This document shows positions 43,871-52,185 of a stretch of 64,000 bases of DNA, one piece after another. Location: contig CAZULM010000032.1 in assembly GCA_964621185.1 (NCBI GenBank), positions 1 to 64,000 of the forward strand, in the 5' to 3' direction. How positions within the stretch are numbered: the stretch's first letter is position 1; each line of letters starts with the position of its first letter. The notes beneath the pieces were generated by a model. The model worked only from the letters and a program-made list of their open reading frames with translations, ran no database searches and was not told where the DNA came from. This DNA comes from M3007 sp964621185 (GTDB lineage Bacteria; Bacteroidota; Bacteroidia; Chitinophagales; Saprospiraceae). The position numbers and the translations under genes were made by a program.

Positions 43871-45247
43871 TTATAGGTCATCCAAATTCAGCGCTGCTTC
43901 ACCCCGCAGCGTCCGGTGGGCGTCGCGGAAATCGCGCACCACGTTGTCGATGTTCAGGTTTTTCCATTTTTCGTCGCTCATCATCACTTCGTTGTAGTCG
44001 GCATCGGGCCGGAGGGTGCCGGTCATTTCGAGCTTGATAAGGCTGTTGTCTTCGAGGAACAAGTATTCTAGGCTTCCGTCATCGAGGTCGGCGGAGCGGT
44101 AGAAGCAAATCCTGGCGCCCTGTTCGAAGGTGAGGGCGTTGTAATCGATAACAAAAGGCGAGAGGTTGATGCTTTCGCGGTAATCATCGCCCTGGTAGAG
44201 CAGCACGGCATCGGTATGCGCCGGGAGTTGGGTGTATTTGACTTTCTCGGCGTCCACGTTGGCCTTGCTGTCGATGCCAAGCGCGGCGTAGCGGTGCAGG
44301 AAATGCGGCACTTCGTCCCGGATTTGGCGATAGCCGATGCGCTTCATGGAAGCCATATTGTAGTGGACAAGAAAGTAAAAGTGTGCTAGAAATACCGCCA
44401 GTTGATTTTCGGCCTCGGCGCAGTCGAGAAGGTCGTAGCGGGCGCTGTCCAACTTTTCTTGCAGGGCGTGTAGCTGCTGGCAGCATTGGTTCAAGGCGCT
44501 GCCCGCCCTGCACTGGTTCGGCATGTCGGCCAATTCCGGCATCGGCAGCTTCAAGCCATGCGACGGGTCTTCGAAAATTCCGTACAACAGTGCCAACAAA
44601 TTGAACTGTTCTTCGAGGGTCGCTTCGAAGGGATGGTCGAAGCGGTGTGCAAGGGCAGATTTTTGTGCCTCGCTCAGTGGGCGGGAGCGCTCTTTTTGAG
44701 CGTCCCAGAGCGCCGACAACAAGGTGAAATTGACGAGGTCGAGGCTGCGCTTTGCGATTTGGAGGCATTTTTCTATGTATTTACGGGCCTTGGCTTCCGA
44801 CATGTCCTCCTTTCCGATGGCCATCAGCTTGCTCAATTGGATGCCGATCACGCCGACAAAGCTGTATGCCAGTATTTCTTTGGCTTTGTCGCTCACTTCT
44901 TGCCGGGTTTCCCAGTTGGCGATGTTGGAGACTTTGTCGAGAAAGCGTTGGGCGGGCAGACAATCCTTGCCGATGGCCACGATGAGCAGGCGCGTCAATT
45001 GTTCGTTGAAGGGCTTTTTGCCCGTCATGACCCCAAATTTCGCCTCGTCAATATGCCCAATATTGTAAATTTTATCGGCATACTGCACGGTCTGCACCTG
45101 CATGCTTTGCAAGAGGGACTTTAGTTCAGCGAGCTGGTTTTTTATCTCGCGCACTTCGCCGTCAACCGACACCGTGAGCATGGTGTCGGTAACGCCTTGG
45201 ATGACGATGTTGTGCCGGTTTTGCGCATTTGTCTCCTTGTCTGCCAT
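43871..45247 (-). CDS. Second adaptor protein with KIYNI module
   Basis: Unrecognised family, 458 aa. N-I-V-I-Q-G-V-T-D-T-M-L-T-V-S-V-D-G lies at 13-30, heptad region at 33-56, then A-D-K-I-Y-N-I-G-H-I-D-E-A-K-F at 57-71. The remaining helical part (80-300) and beta-rich C-terminus parallel the first adaptor. It starts an operon with nSTAND-TM (12-base gap) and WD40 (4-base overlap). No protease gene is fused to this operon, so its effector may be the CHAT protein or another protease, such as the caspase at 49253. This is inference. Confidence 0.78.
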   Translation of the reverse strand: MADKETNAQNRHNIVIQGVTDTMLTVSVDGEVREIKNQLAELKSLLQSMQVQTVQYADKIYNIGHIDEAKFGVMTGKKPFNEQLTRLLIVAIGKDCLPAQRFLDKVSNIANWETRQEVSDKAKEILAYSFVGVIGIQLSKLMAIGKEDMSEAKARKYIEKCLQIAKRSLDLVNFTLLSALWDAQKERSRPLSEAQKSALAHRFDHPFEATLEEQFNLLALLYGIFEDPSHGLKLPMPELADMPNQCRAGSALNQCCQQLHALQEKLDSARYDLLDCAEAENQLAVFLAHFYFLVHYNMASMKRIGYRQIRDEVPHFLHRYAALGIDSKANVDAEKVKYTQLPAHTDAVLLYQGDDYRESINLSPFVIDYNALTFEQGARICFYRSADLDDGSLEYLFLEDNSLIKLEMTGTLRPDADYNEVMMSDEKWKNLNIDNVVRDFRDAHRTLRGEAALNLDDL

Positions 45248-45298
45248 GGTATGGAATGGTTGGTGTTGTATGGCGTGTTTGACGTAGGGCAGGGATTA

Positions 45299-45403
45299 TA
45301 TACTATGATTCGCCTGATTTTTGTGATTAAGTATGATTGATTCAACTGATCGTCAATTGATTACAAAGACCGGTATGCACAAAGCCAAGCTTCGTAAGGT
45401 ATG
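45299..45403 (+). repeat. 103-bp interspersed repeat, subtype A, copy 3
   Basis: TATACTATGATTCGCC at its start and the TAAGGTATG end match the subtype A consensus with a few changes. It lies exactly between the adaptor promoter region and the stop of the response regulator (45406). Confidence 0.8.
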
Positions 45404-45405
45404 AG

Positions 45406-46047
45406 CTAATTGCACCATTTCTTCTCCAGCGCATACTTGATCAGCTCCGTATTCTTATGCAGGTCAAGCTTGTCCTTCACATTTTGCACGTGCTTTTCCA
45501 CAGTCGTTTTAGCAATGAACAGCACGTCCGCGATTTCACGGGCCGTCAGGGCAGGGTTATCGGCCATCAGGCAAATGATCTCGATCTCGCGTTTGGTGAG
45601 CTTCACCTCTTCTGCCGCGTCGGGCTCATCAACGCCTTCGATGCGGTTGAGTAAGTCGAGGGGGATATAGCGGTTTCCCTGGATGACAGAATGAATGGCC
45701 GCGACCAAGGTTTCTTTGCTTTTCTCCTTGATGATGTAACCGTGCACGCCGGCTTTCAGGGCGTTCAGGATATAGTGGCTTTCGCCCCACATGGTCAGCA
45801 GGATTATTTTGCACTTGGGGTGCCGGCGGCGGATAAGCTTGGCGGCATCGATGCCGTCGATCCCGGGCGGCATGGAAACGTCCATGATCACGACATCGGC
45901 GGGCTGGGTATTGAGGGCGAGCAAGGTGTCTTCCCCGCTGTGTGCAGTCCCCACGATCTCCAGTTGGGGTTCTTTTTCCAGAAATGCCTGGAGGCCATCC
46001 AGCATGATCTGGTGGTCGTCGGCGAGGAAGAGTTTGATCTTTTTCAT
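45406..46047 (-). CDS. LuxR/NarL-family response regulator
   Basis: The 213-aa protein has an N-terminal receiver domain with phospho-acceptor Asp56 (V-V-I-M-D-V-S-M-P) and acidic pair D10-D11. A C-terminal LuxR helix-turn-helix (L-T-K-R-E-I-E-I-I-C-L-M-A, A-R-E-I-A-D-V-L-F-I-A-K-T-T-V-E-K-H-V) follows. It should be phosphorylated by the co-encoded kinase; the start overlaps the kinase stop by 4 bases (ATGA). Its targets are unknown; the nearby nSTAND operon is a possible one. Confidence 0.95.
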   Translation of the reverse strand: MKKIKLFLADDHQIMLDGLQAFLEKEPQLEIVGTAHSGEDTLLALNTQPADVVIMDVSMPPGIDGIDAAKLIRRRHPKCKIILLTMWGESHYILNALKAGVHGYIIKEKSKETLVAAIHSVIQGNRYIPLDLLNRIEGVDEPDAAEEVKLTKREIEIICLMADNPALTAREIADVLFIAKTTVEKHVQNVKDKLDLHKNTELIKYALEKKWCN

Positions 46048-48194
46048 AATGCTTTTTGAGTTGGAATATCAATGGAAATGGTGCTACCCCTGTGGAGCCT
46101 TGAATCTATTTGCATTTCACCATGCAGTTCATGCACCCGGGCCGCCAAGCTTTGCAGGCCAAGCCCAGGAGAGTTCTGTGCTGTATCAACATCAAAACCG
46201 ACTCCATCGTCTTCTACCATGATGTTGATTGTGTCCTCGAAACGGTTTACCTGGATGCTCAGGTTTTGAGCCTGGGCGTGTTTGATGGTGTTGTTGACCA
46301 ATTCCTGCACCATCCGGTAGATGTTGATCTCGGCTTTGCTGTTGAGCCGTTCGTTCAAGCCGTGGGTGGCCAGTTCTACTTGCAGTTTGCCGGTCTGGTT
46401 GATCACCTCGCAAAGGGCTTCGAGTTGCGCTTTCAGGCCAAAGCGCCGCAGCACAGCGGAGCTGAGCTCGTGCGATATGCGCCGCACTTCTTCGCAAGCT
46501 TCCGAAAGCAGTTGGTTGGCGCTGATGAATTGTTCCCGGGTTTTTCCGGGCAGCACGTCCAGCACTTCATCCACTGGGCTTAGTTGCAGCCGCACGGTGG
46601 ACAGCATGGCGCCCACGCTGTCGTGCAAATCCTGCCCGATCTTTTGCTGCATGTTTTCCGAGCCTTCTATCCGTGCGTATGCGGTTTCTACTTCCCGGTT
46701 TTTCAGCAATTCCAGATTGTCTTTTATGACTAACTGTTCTTGTTGTCGGGCGATCTTTGCGTCTTTCTCGGCTTTTTCCGCATTTTGACGCGCAATTTCG
46801 GCAGTGCTTTCCGCGAGTCGGCGTTTTTGGCGATGCAGGCGTGCAAGGAGCAGGGCAAGGACGATCAAGAGCCCCGATATGCCCAGGGCAAGCAGGCTAT
46901 ATTGGCGCTCCGTTTGTTTGGCGCGTTCGTTTATGCGCCGTAGCATCCGGTTTTTTTCCAAAAACTCCATGTTCATATCCGAGAAGGCCAGGCGCATATC
47001 GCTCGTTTGCAGCTTGTCCAACTGTTTGACATATTCTTTGGCATATTCTTGGGATTCTGCGTCATTGTCTGCTTGATACAATATATCTGACAAGAAATAC
47101 AACACCTTTCCCCGCAGGATTGGGTCGGCAATGCCCTGGCTCAGGGCCAATTTATAATAGCTTACCGCAGAATCGGCTTCGGATTGCTCATAGAACAGAT
47201 TGCCTATCTCCGCGCGGACTGCTGCTGCATGCTGTAGCAGCCCTTGTTGTTCAAAACCAGCTATGCTTGCCTTGAAATCGCCCATTGCGTTTTTGTAATT
47301 GCCCCTGTCGAGGAAAATCCGGCCCCGGTTCCTGTAAAGTGTATTGCGGTCTTCCTTTTTAATTTGGTCGCCCAACGCGAGGCCCAGTTCGCAATAATAT
47401 TGTGCAGAATCCAGCTCATGCGCATAATAGGCATTGTTTCCCAGCAGCAGCAGGCATTTGCCCACCGATGGCAGGTCATTCCTGGCGGAATAGGTTTGCA
47501 GGCATTTGATCAGGGAGTCTTTGGCCGGGGGGTATTGGTGCAGGACCGCTTGCATGAATTCTGCCATGTCGAGGCGTGCTGCGGTTAGCCGGAGCTCTAG
47601 TTCTTCTGCGGTGTAATCCTCGGGCGGGTGCGCAATAAGGTATGGCGAGAGCTTTATGGCTGCTTCCAAATGCTGCTGTGCTTTTTCGTACTGGCCTGTC
47701 AAGCGGTACAGATGGCCCAAATGTGTGTTGAGCGCCACGGTATTGAGGTGGGGCGTTTCGTTTTCCATGACGGCCAATCCTTGCCGAAATAGCACAATTG
47801 CCGTATCGTAGCGTTCCTGGGCCTTAAAAAGCCTGCCCAATTCATTGTAACAGCTGGCTATATCTGGCTTGTTCCCAAGCTTTCCGCGTTCGCGCAAGGC
47901 TGTCCGGTAATGCTGCTCGCTGGGCTCCCAATCTGCAATGCCCGCATAGGCCTGCCCTAAGCGCACATAGCTGTCAGCCAATCCCTTTTTATAGCCTGCT
48001 TTGCGTGCCAATCCCTGTGCTTTCAGGGCAAACATCCGCTTCATCGCATGATCGCGGCTATAAAAAGACGAGTCATTCAAAGCATCGACACTTTCGATAG
48101 GGTTCGCCGCCGCCCTTGTCTTTTGTTCTTGGGCGAACATATCAATGGCCGAGAACCACATCGTCCAACAAACCAGAAAGTAGGAAGCTTTCAT
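46044..48194 (-). CDS. TPR-containing NarL-type sensor histidine kinase
   Basis: The 716-aa protein has an N-terminal signal sequence (F-L-V-C-W-T-M-W-F-S-A), about eight TPR-like repeats (50-400), one membrane helix (Y-S-L-L-A-L-G-I-S-G-L-L-I-V-L-A-L-L-L-A), a coiled coil, and a HisKA_3 box with the phospho-acceptor in G-Q-D-L-H-D-S-V-G. The ATPase domain (N-N-T-I-K-H-A, V-E-D-D-G-V-G-F) follows. Periplasmic TPRs as sensor are common in Bacteroidota. It lies between the small gene at 48198 (3-base gap) and the regulator (4-base overlap), forming one operon. Confidence 0.95.
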   Translation of the reverse strand: MKASYFLVCWTMWFSAIDMFAQEQKTRAAANPIESVDALNDSSFYSRDHAMKRMFALKAQGLARKAGYKKGLADSYVRLGQAYAGIADWEPSEQHYRTALRERGKLGNKPDIASCYNELGRLFKAQERYDTAIVLFRQGLAVMENETPHLNTVALNTHLGHLYRLTGQYEKAQQHLEAAIKLSPYLIAHPPEDYTAEELELRLTAARLDMAEFMQAVLHQYPPAKDSLIKCLQTYSARNDLPSVGKCLLLLGNNAYYAHELDSAQYYCELGLALGDQIKKEDRNTLYRNRGRIFLDRGNYKNAMGDFKASIAGFEQQGLLQHAAAVRAEIGNLFYEQSEADSAVSYYKLALSQGIADPILRGKVLYFLSDILYQADNDAESQEYAKEYVKQLDKLQTSDMRLAFSDMNMEFLEKNRMLRRINERAKQTERQYSLLALGISGLLIVLALLLARLHRQKRRLAESTAEIARQNAEKAEKDAKIARQQEQLVIKDNLELLKNREVETAYARIEGSENMQQKIGQDLHDSVGAMLSTVRLQLSPVDEVLDVLPGKTREQFISANQLLSEACEEVRRISHELSSAVLRRFGLKAQLEALCEVINQTGKLQVELATHGLNERLNSKAEINIYRMVQELVNNTIKHAQAQNLSIQVNRFEDTINIMVEDDGVGFDVDTAQNSPGLGLQSLAARVHELHGEMQIDSRLHRGSTISIDIPTQKAL

Positions 48195-48197
48195 TGG

Positions 48198-48626
48198 TCA
48201 AAAGATTGAGAACAAACTGTCGGGGTCAACCGGTTTGGTCGGTGTGTCTGAACCTGTAGTGCCTGTGCTGCTGGTGCCGCCGGTTTTGGGCGGTTCGGCA
48301 TCGCGGGTTGCGCTTGATGCCGCTGCAATTATGTCGCCCACTACGGTCACTTCCACGATGCCTTCGCCGGCTGGAAAAGCAATGCTACCCAGCGCCAGGG
48401 TATGCGCTACCGGTGTTATATATGGGTAGTCGGGAAGTTGGGGGTCTTGCAGCAATTTCACCCGGACGATGTACTTGCCTTCTGACAGTTTGCTGTCATC
48501 CGCCTCGAACCCATTTGCCCGAAAGCTGCTGCGCGGGCATAAGGTGACCACGTGCAGGAAGTAAGCATCAGGTTCGTCGAGCATTGGCTCACGGGCGAGC
48601 TGGATATACGGTTGGAAAAATTTCAT
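48198..48626 (-). CDS. Hypothetical protein, first gene of the kinase operon
   Basis: The 142-aa protein without recognised domain or signal peptide has a beta-rich first part (K-F-F-Q-P-Y-I-Q-L-A-R-E-P-M, then Y-I-V-R-V-K-L-L-Q-D-P-Q-L-P-D-Y-P-Y) and a Thr/Gly/Ser-Pro low-complexity end. It ends 3 bases before the kinase start, so a role with this two-component system is likely but not shown. Confidence 0.7.
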   Translation of the reverse strand: MKFFQPYIQLAREPMLDEPDAYFLHVVTLCPRSSFRANGFEADDSKLSEGKYIVRVKLLQDPQLPDYPYITPVAHTLALGSIAFPAGEGIVEVTVVGDIIAAASSATRDAEPPKTGGTSSTGTTGSDTPTKPVDPDSLFSIF

Positions 48627-48654
48627 GCGGTTTATGCTTTACAAGATTGGAAAA

Positions 48655-48759
48655 TATACTATGATTCGGCTGATTTTTGTGATTGAGTATGATTGATTCA
48701 ACTGATGTTCAATTGATTACAAAGATCGGCATGTACAAAACCAAACGGCGTGAGGTATA
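48655..48759 (+). repeat. 103-bp interspersed repeat, subtype A, copy 4
   Basis: TATACTATGATTCGGC start and GTGAGGTATA end match subtype A. It lies upstream of the kinase operon, on the opposite strand to it. Confidence 0.85.
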
Positions 48760-48934
48760 ATATTGCCGATTCTAACGATTTCTAGGCACAAAGGTCAGTG
48801 AGATCAAGAAAGGAGCAATTGCCGAAAAATGCGTATTTTTTGTACGTAAAAATAAGTAGGTACAAGCGCGGGATAAGGTTTATATAACTGCCAAGCGTGC
48901 GGCACCGCATCCTGGGAACAGCCCAAGCTGCCTT

Positions 48935-49038
48935 TATACTGTGATTAAAGTGATTTGTATGATTTGAGTGATTAAAAACATCTGATTTTCAAATGATTAT
49001 GCGATCGAGATTTTCACAACCACATTGCGTTGACTATA
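48935..49038 (+). repeat. 103-bp interspersed repeat, subtype B, copy 1
   Basis: TATACTGTGATTAAAG start and GCGTTGACTATA end match the inverted copy at 31479-31582 in nearly every position, including the ATTTTCACAACCAC segment. Confidence 0.85.
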
Positions 49039-49208
49039 ATATTGCGCGTTCGATGAATGGCTGGAAAAACGGACAGGTAGTTTTCCTGAAGGTTTATTTA
49101 TATGTTCCATGCCCGCAAGGTAAAGCAAGCAAACGATTATTCAAAATACTTATAATTTATAATTTAAAATTAACCCAAGCAAGTATATGGCATTCCCGCA
49201 AACCGCCC

Positions 49209-49216
49209 TAATTTTG
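49209..49216 (+). promoter_or_regulatory. -7 box of the caspase gene
   Basis: TAATTTTG matches TAnnTTTG and lies 37 bases upstream of the ATG at 49253. Transcription would start just before the 7-mer tandem repeat. Confidence 0.5.
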
Positions 49217-49224
49217 TAAGGCAA

Positions 49225-49248
49225 ATTCATCATTCATCATTCATCATT
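49225..49248 (+). repeat. Short tandem repeat (ATTCATC) in the caspase leader
   Basis: The 7-base word ATTCATC occurs three times in a row plus part of a fourth, between the -7 box and the start codon. Slippage here would change leader length but not the reading frame of the protein. Confidence 0.7.
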
Positions 49249-49252
49249 AATA

Positions 49253-51193
49253 ATGCCCACCCTCCATGCCCTCCTCGTCGGCATCAACGCTTACCCCAAT
49301 CCCAGGCTTGCGCTCAAAGGCTGCCTCAACGATGTACGCTACCTACACCAATACCTAGAAAACTACTGCAAAAGCCTGGGCTTTGAGTTTCGCCCTTTAG
49401 TGCGCTGCGACAGTGACGCCACGCGGCAGGGGGTGATCGATGGTTTTCGGCATTTTGAGGCTGCTGATGCTACGGATTGCTGCCTGTTTCACTTCTCAGG
49501 GCATGGTGCGCGAAGCGATGCCCCCCAAGCATTTTGGCACTTGGAATCAGACAAGAAGTTGGAATCTTTGGTGTGTTGGGACAGCCGCGAGCCGGGTGGC
49601 CATGACTTGATGGACAAAGAATTGTCGTACCTGATTTGGCAGGCCAGCCAGGGGAAGGACTTGCCCTTCGTGAGCATTTTAGACTGTTGTCATTCAGGGG
49701 ATATGCGCAGCGCCGAGGAAATCGAGAAAGACCACCGCCTTGAAGTGGTAAACGTGCGTACCGCACGCGATGCCGGGGCAATGCTGTCAGAACCAAAGTA
49801 CTTAGGCGTTGAACATTACAGGAAAACAAGTACCGGAGCCATGAGCCCGCCCTTTGGCAGGCGCATCAACTTAGGCGCTGCCCGCAACGTGGAATACGCC
49901 AAAGAGGTCAACGTGGGCGGGCAGTCACGTGGCATTTTTACATACAGCTTGATCGAGGCATTACAGCGCCTGGGGCCGATGGTTACTTATGCCGACCTGA
50001 TGGGCGCCGTCAACTTGCGCATGCGGCAGAATGTTCAAGAGCAATCCGCTCAGCTGGGCGCGACCTTTTCCGAGGACAAAAACAGGGGCTTTCTCCTGAG
50101 CCGGGTTGACCAACAACGGCCTGGCTATAACATCGCTTGGGACAAAGAATTCAGCGCTTGGCGCCTCGATGCTGGAGCCGTGCAGGGCATTCCACAAGGC
50201 GATGATGGGTTTCCCACCTTGCTGGAATTGCTGAACGACGGGCGGGAAATCCGGGTAGAAAGTGTTTCGGTAGGCCACTCCACCGTGTTGGGCATGGACG
50301 GCTTGGACACCAAAGTGGTGTATCCGGCGCGGGTCAAACAATGGGCAATCCCCAAACTTTCGCTTGCCTTTGCCCCCGGAAGCGACCCTGACGGCATCAA
50401 ACATCTAACACTAGCGCTTCGGGACAAGGATTCCAATTTGTTTCAGATTCAGGATGCCAAAAGCGCAAACGATTATTTGATACATGCCCGGCAGAACGCC
50501 TACTTCATGAGCGGGACATTTAGCGACAGTCCTTTGTTCAGGCGGATCGCCGGATTTTCTGACAACAGCGCACAGTTATTTTTGCAAGACATAGAAACAG
50601 TAGCCCGTTGGCAGCAGTTGTTGAACCTGGGCAACCCCGCCACAGAAATCAGGGATACGGAAATTTCATTGGGGCTGTATCGGCTCACGGAGGCGCGGAA
50701 CGTGGCTGGCTTAACCGACGACGCCCCCATGGAGTTGGTAAATTTGAGCATCGAGCCAGCCCTATTTTGGTATTTCAAAAAAGGCACTGAAACTTTTAAC
50801 CCTGCTTTCCAACTCAAAATCCAAAATACAGGGCAGCGCCCGCTTTGGGTAAGCATGTTGTATTTGGATGCGCAGTTCGGGATTGACAACGTGTTGTTGG
50901 CCGGGGCAGAACTGAACCCTGGCGATACCGTTTGGGCCCTGGATCCGAACAATCGTTCCCCCATGCGGACAATCCCGCTCAATATCGATGACCCACACAA
51001 GGCCGAAGTTGTTGAATACATGAAAGTAATAATCAGCACCGAGGAATTGAATACCGACAAGTATTACCAGAAAGGATTGGGTTTGGAAAGGCAGGCCGCT
51101 AACAGCCGTGGTATTTTTTTGAGGCAAGCGCCGAAGGAAAAGGATTGGGCGGCGCGAACGTTGGCATTGCGGGTAGCGCGAGATGGTTCATAG
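49253..51193 (+). CDS. Caspase-family (C14) protease with C-terminal beta domain
   Basis: The 646-aa protein begins with a caspase-like domain (H-A-L-L-V-G-I-N-A-Y start) with catalytic His84 in H-F-S-G-H-G-A-R and Cys146 in L-D-C-C-H-S-G-D, and the oligomer/cleavage region about 150-215. Residues of about 290-646 are a mostly beta region; the P-L-W-V-S-M-L-Y-L-D and G-D-T-V-W-A-L-D part resembles DUF4384. No signal peptide is present. It lies on the opposite strand to the kinase operon. It could be an effector of the adjacent STAND systems (inference) or a stand-alone metacaspase. Confidence 0.88.
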   Translation: MPTLHALLVGINAYPNPRLALKGCLNDVRYLHQYLENYCKSLGFEFRPLVRCDSDATRQGVIDGFRHFEAADATDCCLFHFSGHGARSDAPQAFWHLESDKKLESLVCWDSREPGGHDLMDKELSYLIWQASQGKDLPFVSILDCCHSGDMRSAEEIEKDHRLEVVNVRTARDAGAMLSEPKYLGVEHYRKTSTGAMSPPFGRRINLGAARNVEYAKEVNVGGQSRGIFTYSLIEALQRLGPMVTYADLMGAVNLRMRQNVQEQSAQLGATFSEDKNRGFLLSRVDQQRPGYNIAWDKEFSAWRLDAGAVQGIPQGDDGFPTLLELLNDGREIRVESVSVGHSTVLGMDGLDTKVVYPARVKQWAIPKLSLAFAPGSDPDGIKHLTLALRDKDSNLFQIQDAKSANDYLIHARQNAYFMSGTFSDSPLFRRIAGFSDNSAQLFLQDIETVARWQQLLNLGNPATEIRDTEISLGLYRLTEARNVAGLTDDAPMELVNLSIEPALFWYFKKGTETFNPAFQLKIQNTGQRPLWVSMLYLDAQFGIDNVLLAGAELNPGDTVWALDPNNRSPMRTIPLNIDDPHKAEVVEYMKVIISTEELNTDKYYQKGLGLERQAANSRGIFLRQAPKEKDWAARTLALRVARDGS

Positions 51194-51194
51194 C

Positions 51195-52100
51195 CTACTG
51201 ATCCCCTTCCTCCACAAACCCCCACCTCAAAAAATCCCCCATCGCCCGCCCCCAGGTTTCCGGGTCATGCCGCCCGCCCGCCATTTCGTAGTACCGGATG
51301 GAAGCTTCGTGCACACCCTTGGCGCGCAGGTCACGGATCAGGTCCAGGGTATCGTCGATGGCATCGATTACGCCGTTGTGGTTGCGGTCCTCCTCCTCGT
51401 CGAGCGTGCCGCATTGGAACCAAAAATATTGGTTTTCATTGCAAAAAGCGGCTTTTTTTACCACATCGTGTATGATCCGGTCGGCATCGGGGTCTTCGGG
51501 GCGCACGGGCGAAGAGCGCCACCATAGTGCGCCGGAAAAAACGCCAATCGTCCCAAAAATATCCGGGTTGGCCCAGCCAATATCGAAGGCTGATAGCCCG
51601 CCCAGCGAAAAGCCGGCAATGGCACAATCTTCCGGCTGATCGGAAATGCGGTATTGGCGGTATAGAAATGGCAATAATTCCTGAATAATAAAGGTGCTGT
51701 ACGCTCCCGCCTTGTCGCCCCGACCTTTGTAATCGGGTTGCCGCGCAACACCGTATTCTCGTATCCTTTCTGCAGATGCATGGATGCCAATGGCAATGAT
51801 GTGCGGCATCGACCGATTGTAATACAAACCTTCCAATATCCCCCCAAACCCTGCAAGCCTGTAAGCCTGTAAGCCTGCCTCCCCCTCAAAGGCCATACGG
51901 GGCAAGTCCTGCCCGTCGTTGAACAGGACAAAGGGGTAACTGCGCCGTTTTCGCTGCGCGTAGCTTGGCGGCAGATAAACATCCAGTCGCACATCCCGAT
52001 CCAGCGCAATGGATTGAAAATGAATTGTTTGCAGGCGCACTGGCGATTTTTCCCGCAACAAGCGCAACAGCGCCTGCGCCGGATTTCTCCAAAATTTCAT
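51195..52100 (-). CDS. Enterochelin-esterase-like alpha/beta hydrolase
   Basis: The 301-aa hydrolase has the esterase D/Fes-type start (L-D-V-Y-L-P-P-S-Y), a nucleophile elbow G-F-S-L-G-G-L-S-A-F, an acid residue in a late C-G-T-L-D-E segment and the final His in G-G-R-H-D-P. ATG 52100 is used; a GTG at 52124 adds eight residues. Substrate unknown; similar enzymes act on siderophore or phenolic esters. Its stop is 1 base from the convergent caspase stop. Confidence 0.88.
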   Translation of the reverse strand: MKFWRNPAQALLRLLREKSPVRLQTIHFQSIALDRDVRLDVYLPPSYAQRKRRSYPFVLFNDGQDLPRMAFEGEAGLQAYRLAGFGGILEGLYYNRSMPHIIAIGIHASAERIREYGVARQPDYKGRGDKAGAYSTFIIQELLPFLYRQYRISDQPEDCAIAGFSLGGLSAFDIGWANPDIFGTIGVFSGALWWRSSPVRPEDPDADRIIHDVVKKAAFCNENQYFWFQCGTLDEEEDRNHNGVIDAIDDTLDLIRDLRAKGVHEASIRYYEMAGGRHDPETWGRAMGDFLRWGFVEEGDQ

Positions 52101-52130
52101 GTTGTCTGAATTTCTATGATTCACGCCGTA

Positions 52131-52185
52131 TCACTCATCACTCATCTCTCATCTCTCATCTCTCATCTCTCATCACTCATCTCTC
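52131..52185. repeat. 7-bp tandem repeat (TCATCTC)
   Basis: The word TCATCTC repeats four times with flanking TCACTCA variants, across the end of cmk and the gap to the esterase gene. One unit includes the cmk stop codon, so unit gain or loss could move the stop. Confidence 0.75.

Larger units (their letters stand above)
48627..49252. other. Intergenic region with two repeat subtypes and a promoter
   Basis: The 626 bases between the kinase operon and the caspase gene are divergent promoter space. They contain repeat A copy 4 (48655-48759), repeat B copy 1 (48935-49038), a -7 box (49209-49216) and a short 7-mer tandem repeat. No gene is seen; an open frame at 48993-49211 covers the repeat and is not supported. 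Confidence 0.6.

Noticed and set aside
49225..49248. CRISPR-like array
   Set aside because: The unit is 7 bases without spacers and there are no cas genes.
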